Shown here: positions 1 to 7,023 of the stretch, in pieces
How positions within the stretch are numbered: position 1 is the first letter of the stretch
How the letters are laid out: every line of letters starts with the position of its first letter
DNA from: Bacteroidota bacterium
GTDB taxonomy: Bacteria > Bacteroidota > Bacteroidia > Bacteroidales > Prolixibacteraceae
DNA length: 64,000 nucleotides
NCBI GenBank assembly: GCA_024278975.1
Contig: JAJRSD010000018.1
Location: 124,001 to 188,000, forward strand
Direction: 5' to 3'
Translations under genes and position numbers: made by a program
Notes under the pieces: generated by a model
Seen by the model: the letters and a program-made list of their open reading frames with translations, nothing else
What the model was told of the DNA's origin: nothing
The model's database searches: none

Positions 1-912
1 TTATTTTCTAACCCGTAAAAACAGATTTATTCCTAATGGTTCTTGCAATACATCGATTTTAGATTCTTCTATTCCTGCCTGAAGTGCAAATTTTGTAAGT
101 TCATCAACAGAACGATGATAGAGAAACCAGTCACAAAGTATTTCCATACTCCTGCGCGAGGGATTTTCCACATTAAAATTCCCAATTATCATTTCGCCAC
201 CTTCGTTTAAATATTCGTAATATTTTTTTACAAGGAATACAAAATGTTTACCCTTGAAATAGTCGAATAACCCGGCACTCCAAATCAAATCGTATTTTTT
301 TTCCGGTGTATATCTAATTACATTTCTATTAAGAAAAGTCATTCGATCCAGATATTTCCTGTTTTTGTTTTTGGCGTAGGCGATTGCTCTTTTATCCATG
401 TCGAGCATATCGAAAACAAGGGAACTATCAGGATTTTTTCCAAAAAACTCAAAGGTTTCGGTTACCGGACCACTACCTAAAATCAACACATCTTTTTTTA
501 ATCCAATTGCTTTATCATTAAGTTCTTCGAAAATTTTAATTGCCAGAGTCTTCCTATTTCTAACCGCCAATACTGCTGGTGTTAACTGAAAAAACATATC
601 CCATTTCCTAATCTTTTCATCCTGACTGAGATAGAATTGATATATTTTTTCAATAATGAAAAAATCGCCGCTATAACCAAATGGTTTGGTATGCGCAAAA
701 CCAATTAAAGTGTGCCTATTAAAAAGTGAAGATACTAGTGATCGAAAATATTCAATATCTTCGGCCTTAACCTGATCCATCAAAGCAAAAAGATATGGTA
801 ACTCCTCTTCATCAGGCCCATTTTTTGCAAAAAGATTCTCGATATAAGCTTCAATATCAATATTTTTAATGTCCATATTCGGAACCATTTCTATATCTAC
901 GCTACTATTCAT
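1..912 (-). CDS. PhcB-like SAM-dependent methyltransferase
   Basis: Class I SAM-dependent methyltransferase fold. An N-terminal helical part of about 130 residues carries a KPFGYSGD motif (about residues 77-84), resembling the GYAGD motif of proteins annotated as extracellular factor 3-hydroxypalmitic acid methyl ester biosynthesis (PhcB type). The SAM-binding glycine loop LGSGP follows at about 146-150, then an acidic strand (LDMDKRA). I start at the ATG at 912-910; a TTG one codon upstream is also open. The ATG overlaps the ancestral stop of the preceding LytTR gene (ATGAATAG), which implies translational coupling. It is the last gene of a five-gene two-component operon. The fold is well supported. 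The substrate (perhaps a fatty acid or acyl thioester) is inference from family and context. Confidence 0.75.
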   Translation of the reverse strand: MNSSVDIEMVPNMDIKNIDIEAYIENLFAKNGPDEEELPYLFALMDQVKAEDIEYFRSLVSSLFNRHTLIGFAHTKPFGYSGDFFIIEKIYQFYLSQDEKIRKWDMFFQLTPAVLAVRNRKTLAIKIFEELNDKAIGLKKDVLILGSGPVTETFEFFGKNPDSSLVFDMLDMDKRAIAYAKNKNRKYLDRMTFLNRNVIRYTPEKKYDLIWSAGLFDYFKGKHFVFLVKKYYEYLNEGGEMIIGNFNVENPSRRSMEILCDWFLYHRSVDELTKFALQAGIEESKIDVLQEPLGINLFLRVRK

Positions 913-1054
913 CAACTATCTCTCCAAGTTCACTATTAATACTCTTCAATAGATACTTGTACTCTGCATCAACAGTAATTACGCTCATTTTATCGGCAAT
1001 AATAACCTCAGGATATTTTACTGCAAATACTTTAGAACTGTTAATAACAAATTG
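905..1054 (-). pseudogene. Detached C-terminal tail of the LytTR domain
   Basis: 49 codons in the same frame as the response regulator, separated from it only by the TAA at 1057-1055 and ended by TAG at 907-905. The translated stretch begins QFVINSSKVF and ends GEIVDE, matching the end of a LytTR domain. The old TAG overlaps the methyltransferase ATG, as expected for an originally intact, coupled gene. It has no start codon of its own near the break. Confidence 0.7.
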
Positions 1055-1681
1055 TTAGCTTACTCGTACAAATTTATTTTTTGGGAAGAACTCGATAAGT
1101 TCCGAGAATGGTTTTTTTGTGGAAACCTCCTCGTCGAACATGTGAATTACTGTTTGGTCATCATCTTTTTCGATAAAATATACATCATCAATATTTATCT
1201 TTTCGAGCCCTTGACTCGCATGAACAATAATTTGATTTTTTTCGTGGTCTTTCAGATCAAAAAATGTGTTAAACTGCTCACTTTCGAACTTGAGTTTCAG
1301 GTCGTTACCGAATTTAAAAATAGCTATTTCAATATTTGTCTGTAAATCTTTATCAGTAAACGGTTTAATAATATAACCGTATGGGAGTGCAACTTTTGCT
1401 TTATTTACAGTGGCAATGTCGGCATTTGCAGTTAAGTAAATAATCGGGACATCGTGTTTTTGCGTAATAATACTGGCAGCTTCAATACCGGTCATTTCGT
1501 CTTTCAAATTTATATCCATCAACACTAAATCTGGTAAACTTTTCTCAACCTCTTCTATTGCCTTTTTTCCTGTGTCAACAATTTTTTGTATGGTATAACC
1601 AAGGCTTTCAAGACTTTCTTCAATATCGGTTGCGACTAATATTTCGTCTTCGACAATTAAAATTTTGTATTTTGTATTCAT
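1055..1681 (-). CDS. LytTR-type response regulator, prematurely terminated
   Basis: Receiver domain (about 5-120, phosphoacceptor Asp56 in LVLMDINLK, conserved Lys in IIKPFTD), then a LytTR DNA-binding domain from about residue 150. The reading frame ends at a TAA (1057-1055) directly after FVRVS, exactly where LytTR proteins continue with a basic or polar residue and then Y/F-I-V-N. The same frame downstream encodes the missing tail (QFVINSSKVFAVKYP...) up to TAG at 907-905. As written the protein is 208 aa and lacks the last beta-strands of the DNA-binding domain. It lies 12 bases after the receiver-kinase gene and probably acts as the transcriptional output of this operon. A point mutation, stop readthrough or sequencing error could explain the stop. 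Confidence 0.8.
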   Translation of the reverse strand: MNTKYKILIVEDEILVATDIEESLESLGYTIQKIVDTGKKAIEEVEKSLPDLVLMDINLKDEMTGIEAASIITQKHDVPIIYLTANADIATVNKAKVALPYGYIIKPFTDKDLQTNIEIAIFKFGNDLKLKFESEQFNTFFDLKDHEKNQIIVHASQGLEKINIDDVYFIEKDDDQTVIHMFDEEVSTKKPFSELIEFFPKNKFVRVS

Positions 1682-1693
1682 TCGTAAAGTTAT

Positions 1694-2755
1694 TTAAAAG
1701 GTGATTGTAAATTTTGTTCCGTTTGAAAAATCATTTTGCAGTATTCCATCTATTTGTTGCACTAATTTGTGTAAAATCTTCATCCCTAACGACTTGGTTT
1801 TTGTTATATCAATATGGTCGGGTATTCCAATCCCATCATCGCTCACAATTAGTTGGTATTTTTTGTCGGGTAACTCTTTGAAAGAAATACTTATTTGCCC
1901 GATAGAATTTCCATTAAATGCATATTTGAATGAATTTGAAATTAGCTCATTAATTATCAGACCACATGGAATAGCGGTATCAATTGAAAGATAAGCATCT
2001 TCCATTTGATAATTGAACTTAATAATTGTTGATTGATTTGAGTATGTTCTGGCAATATTTCCGGTTAAACTTTTAATATAATTCGCAAATTTAATATTTG
2101 CCAGACTCTCGTTATTATACAAATTTTCGTGAATTAGTGCCATTGTGTGAATCCTGTTTTGGCTCTCCTGCAGGATATCTTTAAGTTTCGGATCTTCAAT
2201 ATTCCTACTTTGCATTCGTAATATGCTCGATATAATTTGCATATTATTTTTCACACGATGATGAACTTCTCGGAGCAAAACATCTTTCTCTTCGAGAGAC
2301 TTTTTTAGATACTCTTCTGCTTCCCTGCGCTTTTTCTCCTTGCGTTCAAGTTCCCATTTCATTAGGGTAATACCTGCAAATTCATCTATTAGCGACAGAA
2401 GTTTTTTTGCTTCAACGGGTTTCATTAAATACCCATCAATACCAAGATGAATGGATTCAACAAAACTGTCTTTTTCGCTATATGCCGACATTACCACAAA
2501 TTTAGCTTCGGGAGCTATTTTTTTTATCTCCTTAACCATCTCAAGCCCGTTCATAACCGGCATAACCATATCGGTAATTACCAGGTCGGGCTTGTGCTTT
2601 TGGTATAATTCCAAACCATGGTATCCATCTTTGGCAATGTATAAATGGCTAATGTGTTTTTCTAAAATTCTCCTGTATAACTGTCTTATTGTCTCGTTAT
2701 CATCGACAAAAAGCACTGAAATATTATATCGTTGCCCCGGTTCTTGCTCTCTCAT
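1694..2755 (-). CDS. Receiver domain fused to HisKA_2 histidine kinase
   Basis: Hybrid signalling protein: an N-terminal receiver (about 12-125, acidic pair DD18-19, phosphoacceptor Asp62 in ITDMVMP, Lys112 in LMKP), a short coiled coil, then a HisKA_2 dimerisation domain with HHRVKNN at 165-171. The C-terminal HATPase_c has the N box (IINELISNSFKYAF) and the G1 box DDGIGIP. There are no membrane segments, so it is cytosolic. A receiver with a kinase output resembles Ralstonia PhcR. Its ATG shares one base with the stop of the upstream receiver gene (TAATG), so the two are translationally coupled. It probably relays phosphate from the membrane kinase to the LytTR regulator, which is inference from architecture and order. 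Confidence 0.88.
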   Translation of the reverse strand: MREQEPGQRYNISVLFVDDNETIRQLYRRILEKHISHLYIAKDGYHGLELYQKHKPDLVITDMVMPVMNGLEMVKEIKKIAPEAKFVVMSAYSEKDSFVESIHLGIDGYLMKPVEAKKLLSLIDEFAGITLMKWELERKEKKRREAEEYLKKSLEEKDVLLREVHHRVKNNMQIISSILRMQSRNIEDPKLKDILQESQNRIHTMALIHENLYNNESLANIKFANYIKSLTGNIARTYSNQSTIIKFNYQMEDAYLSIDTAIPCGLIINELISNSFKYAFNGNSIGQISISFKELPDKKYQLIVSDDGIGIPDHIDITKTKSLGMKILHKLVQQIDGILQNDFSNGTKFTITF

Positions 2756-3177
2756 TATTTTATGATTTTTTTTACAAACTGCTTATTAATAATGTCAATT
2801 AGTTTAGAGGAAACTATTGGTTTAAAAATAACATCATCACAACTTGACAATGAGATATCGTCGTACGCATCGCCCATTACACTGGCAGTTTGTATAACAA
2901 TTGAAATATCGGGGGCTATTTGTTTTATTATTTTTGTTGCCTGAATTCCATCCAATACCGGCATACGAATATCCATAAGTATTAAATCCAGGTCTTTATG
3001 ATCTTCAACATAATCTATGGCTTCTTGTCCGTTTTTTAGCCAAATAATATTTGCATTCGTTTTTCGTAGCTGAGTTTTTATCAAAACAAAGTTTATCTCA
3101 GTGTCGTCAACAACTACTATCGTTTTATCCTTCCAGTTATATTCCATTTTTTTTCGGTTAACTATTTTGTTTGTCAT
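2755..3177 (-). CDS. Single-domain response regulator (receiver)
   Basis: 140-aa stand-alone CheY-like receiver with the acidic pair DD24-25, phosphoacceptor Asp69 in LILMDIRMP and a C-terminal FKP lysine motif. No output domain follows, so it would act by protein contact or phosphotransfer. The ATG at 3177 overlaps the end of the upstream kinase gene by 20 bases and has a weak AGGA just before it. A second in-frame ATG at 3147 (MEYNWKDK) would start 10 bases after the kinase stop and gives a more usual receiver N-terminus, so the start is uncertain. Confidence 0.85.
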   Translation of the reverse strand: MTNKIVNRKKMEYNWKDKTIVVVDDTEINFVLIKTQLRKTNANIIWLKNGQEAIDYVEDHKDLDLILMDIRMPVLDGIQATKIIKQIAPDISIVIQTASVMGDAYDDISLSSCDDVIFKPIVSSKLIDIINKQFVKKIIK

Positions 3178-4642
3178 TTCCTACATAGAGTTTAAATGAG
3201 AATTTTGAGCCAACATTTAATTTACTCTGTACACGAATATTACCTCCCATTAATTTAAGATATGTTTTTGTTATGGCCAGCCCTAATCCTGTGCTTTCGC
3301 GCCCCAAAGTTCTACTTGTAGAAGCTTGCATAAATCTATCGAAAACATATTTCTGATCTTCTTTTTTAATACCTATTCCGGTATCTTTTACGTAGAATTT
3401 TAATAAATCATCTTTTAGTGTATAACCAAAGTCGATACTTCCTTCATCTGTATATTTACAAGAGTTACTAACTAAATTTATTAGTATCTGTTTAAGTCGA
3501 ATCCTGTCGGTATAAATAAGAGATTCATCATCTTCCAATCCATTTTTATAGCTTAATTTAAGATTATTATTTACAACGTTTTTATCCTTGCAAAACATAT
3601 CATAAATCTCTTTAGTCAAAACATTTAAATCGAATTCACTTTTTTCAATTTTCAATATACCGGCTTCAATTTTAGAAAGGTCAATTATATCATTTATCAG
3701 ATTAAGCAGATGCTCTCCATTTTTAATGATAATATCAATAAATTCATCTAACTCTTTTTCGTCTTCTACGTCGCGTAATAAATTTGCAAATCCAAGAATC
3801 CCATTCATTGGAGTCCGTATTTCGTGACTCATATTAGCCAAAAATGCAGATTTAAGCATGTCGGATTCTTCCGCTTTATCTTTTGCTATAATTAATTCTT
3901 TTTCTATTAAGACTCTTTGATCAATTTCGTTTTTCAGATCTATATTTCTCGAATTTAGCAGTCTTGTTCTATCTTCAACTTTATCTTCCAAATTTTTATT
4001 TGCCTCCTCAATCTCTGCATTGTTTCGCTCTATTTGTAAGTAGAGGCTAAAATTCTGTCTGTTAAATTTTTCGTTACTATATGCAGCAAACATACTTATA
4101 ATAATTGCCGCAATAAAAAAGAATCCATTTGATACGACAACAATAAAATCGACATTATTACTAAGGGCGGCAATTATGTAAATAAATACTGCGAACCAGC
4201 TTCCCACCGAAAACAATATAAACCTAAGTCTTACAAGTACTGCACCGGAAAGAAAAACAAGTACTAATCCTCCACTATAAACTATTGCTTCGGGGAGTTT
4301 TACTAACATAATTATAATACCAATGGAAGCTATTATATATAAAACCAGAAGCAGCAGTTGCCAATATCGAATAAAACCTTTAGAGTAAGATAGCGCAACA
4401 ACAAAAAGGAAAGTAGGTACTACAATTATACGAATAAGAATAAAAAATCGGAACAATTCTCCTGCAACAATACTGTCTAAATATCCAAAAAAGATATAAA
4501 TTACGGAAACAACAATTATTGCAAATCTTGATATTTTTATTGAACTATCGAAAAAATAACTTCGATATTCTCTCTCCCTTTCGTCAGGAAAGTTAAGGGA
4601 TATTGGGTTTAATTTACCTTTGTACTCTGTCCTAGAATCCAT
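3158..4642 (-). CDS. Six-TM membrane histidine kinase
   Basis: Sensor kinase with about six hydrophobic segments between residues 39 and 187, a coiled coil (about 195-262), HisKA with the phosphoacceptor in NMSHEIRTPMNG (His273), and HATPase_c with N box (LVSNSCKYTDEG), G1 (DTGIGI) and G2 (GLGLAI). There is no C-terminal receiver; the receivers are separate downstream genes. A six-helix sensory region without a large periplasmic loop suggests a membrane-embedded or hydrophobic signal, as in PhcS, CqsS or LqsS. It is the first gene of the five-gene operon. The ligand cannot be read from the sequence. Confidence 0.88.
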   Translation of the reverse strand: MDSRTEYKGKLNPISLNFPDEREREYRSYFFDSSIKISRFAIIVVSVIYIFFGYLDSIVAGELFRFFILIRIIVVPTFLFVVALSYSKGFIRYWQLLLLVLYIIASIGIIIMLVKLPEAIVYSGGLVLVFLSGAVLVRLRFILFSVGSWFAVFIYIIAALSNNVDFIVVVSNGFFFIAAIIISMFAAYSNEKFNRQNFSLYLQIERNNAEIEEANKNLEDKVEDRTRLLNSRNIDLKNEIDQRVLIEKELIIAKDKAEESDMLKSAFLANMSHEIRTPMNGILGFANLLRDVEDEKELDEFIDIIIKNGEHLLNLINDIIDLSKIEAGILKIEKSEFDLNVLTKEIYDMFCKDKNVVNNNLKLSYKNGLEDDESLIYTDRIRLKQILINLVSNSCKYTDEGSIDFGYTLKDDLLKFYVKDTGIGIKKEDQKYVFDRFMQASTSRTLGRESTGLGLAITKTYLKLMGGNIRVQSKLNVGSKFSFKLYVGNDKQNS

Positions 4643-4861
4643 TAAGATTTTTTAAAACTATCACAACAAATACACCATCTGGTAATAAAGCCCTAATCAG
4701 GGTTTATTTATACAACTCGATTACCGTTAAAAATACTCTTTTGAATATTTTTGTAAAAGAAATAAAAAAAAGCGAAGAACTACGATTTCGCAATAATAAA
4801 AAAAGTTGATTAATCCATTAATATTAAGGAACATCTGTTAAAAACTTCTTTACCCGGGCAA

Positions 4862-5668
4862 TTATTTACTCATTAAATTAAGTTTTAATTGTGTGAGTAC
4901 TTTTTTTGTGTATAGCGGAAATTCGCTGTTCATCATCCAGCCATAATAACCCGGTTGTTCGCGTAATACTTTTTCTACAGGTACTCCTTTATTTTTCCCA
5001 AAGTTAAAGGTTTCAACACCATTTTCGTCATACACTATTCTTCCCGCAAAATCTACATTTCGTGTTAACGACGAGAACTCGCTGAGTTTATCAATATCGT
5101 TAACAATTGGTTTTGTTTTATTCCCTTTCTTATCTTCAACCTCAACTCCTTCGTACCTGTCTAATTGTGCTTTTAAAACTTCGTAGGTTGCTTTTGTATC
5201 TGCCATAGCGCTGTGTGCATCAACCAACTCTTTTTTACAATAAAACTTATAGGCAGCAACTAACGAGCGCTTTTCCATTTTATGAAAAATTGTTTGTATA
5301 TCAATAAATTTGTGTTTTTTTAGGTCGATATCAACATCGGCACGAATAAACTCCTCTGCCAAAAGAGGAATGTCGAAACGGTTAGAATTGAACCCTGCCA
5401 AATCGCAACCTTCAATAAATTTAGCAAGTGTTTTTGCTACCTCTTTAAAAGTGGGCTCATCTTTTATATCCTCGTCATAAATTCCATGAATCTCCGAAGT
5501 CTCTTTAGGAATAGGCACTCCAGGATTAATTCGCAGCAACTTTTCATCTTCTGTTCCGTCAACATTAACTTTCACAAAAGCAATTTCTACAATTCTGTCG
5601 GTAGCAACATTAACTCCTGTGGTCTCTAAATCGAGAAAAACAATAGGATTTTTTAATTGAAGTAACAT
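4862..5668 (-). CDS. 3'-5' exonuclease, DNA polymerase III epsilon-like
   Basis: DEDDh exonuclease domain over about residues 8-170: ExoI FLDLETTG (Asp13, Glu15), ExoII AGFNSNRFDIPLL, ExoIII with the histidine and aspartate of DAHSAMADTKATY. The C-terminal part (FGKNKGVPV...YYGWMMNSEFP) is a small extension seen in Bacteroidota exonucleases. At 268 aa it is longer than the E. coli epsilon subunit and could be the proofreading subunit or a repair exonuclease. It lies 84 bases downstream of dnaN on the same strand, which fits a replication role. Confidence 0.88.
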   Translation of the reverse strand: MLLQLKNPIVFLDLETTGVNVATDRIVEIAFVKVNVDGTEDEKLLRINPGVPIPKETSEIHGIYDEDIKDEPTFKEVAKTLAKFIEGCDLAGFNSNRFDIPLLAEEFIRADVDIDLKKHKFIDIQTIFHKMEKRSLVAAYKFYCKKELVDAHSAMADTKATYEVLKAQLDRYEGVEVEDKKGNKTKPIVNDIDKLSEFSSLTRNVDFAGRIVYDENGVETFNFGKNKGVPVEKVLREQPGYYGWMMNSEFPLYTKKVLTQLKLNLMSK

Positions 5669-5752
5669 ATTATTTGTTTAAAAAAATAGGTATCTAAAAA
5701 TCTTAATAATTTCGATTTTACAGATACCTATTTATATTATTATTTAATAAGT

Positions 5753-6883
5753 TTATGCATTAATCATCATCGGCATTAGCAACATTAGCATGTCCTCATC
5801 TTCCTCGTCTGAAACAGCCGGAAGCAAAAGTCCTGCCCGTGTTGGGTCGCTCATTTCCACAAGAACATCATTTGTAGGAATATTAGAAAGAATTTCTTGC
5901 AGGAAAGTAGATTTAAATCCAATTTCAATTTCATCACCCTCATATTCACAATTCAAACGTTCAACAGCCGAAATAGAGAAATCGATATCTTGAGCCGAAA
6001 CTACCAATTGATTATCGTTAATATTTAACTTAACCAAATTACTTGCCTGGTTAGAAAATACCGACACGCGTTTAACTGTATTCAAAAATCCTAACCGAGG
6101 GATAGTCATTTTATTAGGATTATTGGTAGGAATAACCGAATTATAACTCGGATAATTTCCTTCGACCAAACGGCAAATCAGTTTATAATTGGTTAATGTG
6201 ATAAATGCATTTTTATCATCAAATTCTAATTTTACATCAAACTCTTCTCTCGGAAGCAGATTTTTCAGTAACCCGGCAGGTTTTTTAGGCAAAATAAACG
6301 ACGACTCGAATTCTGCTTTTGCATCGGTTCTGCGATAGCGCACCAATTTATGTGCATCCGAAGCTACAAAACTCATATAATCGGGAGTGAGCTCCACATA
6401 AATACCATTCATTACCGGTCTCAACTCATCGTCGGCAGTGGCAAAAAGTGTTTTGTCAATTCCCTTTTGCAATACTACATGACTTATATTAATAGACGAG
6501 GTTCCTTCTGCATTTAAAGTTGGTTGCTCAGGGAAATCATCTGCATTTTGTCCCATAATACTGAATTTCCCATTATCGGAGAGTATCTCAATATTAAACG
6601 AGTCGCCATCAATATTAAAAGTAAGCGGTTGTTCGGGAAACTCTTTTAACGAATCGATAATTAATTTTGCAGGAACTGCAATTGCTCCTTCACCTTCAAT
6701 ATTATCTAATTCCAGACTAGTAATCAACGTCGATTCGAGGTCTGATGCCGTAATAGTTAAAACCGTTTCGGTGAGCTGAAACAGATAGTTATCTAAAATT
6801 GGCATGGTACTTTTACTGCTAATTACTTTACTTAATGCCGACAAATGGCTAAGTAATTCGGTACTTGAAACAACAAATTTCAT
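5753..6883 (-). CDS. dnaN: DNA polymerase III beta sliding clamp
   Basis: Full-length 376-aa beta clamp, which closes around DNA as a dimer and tethers the replicative polymerase. Three clamp folds are present: the N-terminal MKFVVSSTELLSHLSALSKVI is typical, FATADDELRPVMNGIYVEL lies in the second domain, and the C-terminus ends with the hydrophobic LLMPMM stretch that forms the partner-binding pocket. No dnaA or recF lies next to it, so the gene is not at a classical dnaA-dnaN origin block. A DEDDh exonuclease follows. Confidence 0.97.
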   Translation of the reverse strand: MKFVVSSTELLSHLSALSKVISSKSTMPILDNYLFQLTETVLTITASDLESTLITSLELDNIEGEGAIAVPAKLIIDSLKEFPEQPLTFNIDGDSFNIEILSDNGKFSIMGQNADDFPEQPTLNAEGTSSINISHVVLQKGIDKTLFATADDELRPVMNGIYVELTPDYMSFVASDAHKLVRYRRTDAKAEFESSFILPKKPAGLLKNLLPREEFDVKLEFDDKNAFITLTNYKLICRLVEGNYPSYNSVIPTNNPNKMTIPRLGFLNTVKRVSVFSNQASNLVKLNINDNQLVVSAQDIDFSISAVERLNCEYEGDEIEIGFKSTFLQEILSNIPTNDVLVEMSDPTRAGLLLPAVSDEEDEDMLMLLMPMMINA

Positions 6884-7023
6884 ATATTTATTTTTTTATA
6901 TTTTTCTGAATTTGAAATCAAACTTCGGTTTAAAGCATGGATAATTTTAAAAATCCAAGCACACGAATATACAAACTTTAATAATATATACTATTCTGAA
7001 AACCCGGATTTTTTACATACTTA

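Noticed and set aside
1055-1057. Selenocysteine or pyrrolysine recoding of the LytTR stop
   Set aside because: The codon is TAA, not TGA or TAG, and no insertion-element hairpin is evident.
1052-1345. Plus-strand 97-codon ORF opposite the LytTR gene
   Set aside because: Low-complexity, Phe/Ile-rich shadow of the real minus-strand gene; no domain or start signal.
4687-4705. Short dyad AAAGCCCT...AGGGTTT upstream of the membrane kinase
   Set aside because: Short and imperfect, not placed by a clear promoter; too weak to call an operator.
5753-6883. Chromosome origin near dnaN
   Set aside because: No dnaA, recF or cluster of DnaA boxes seen beside dnaN.
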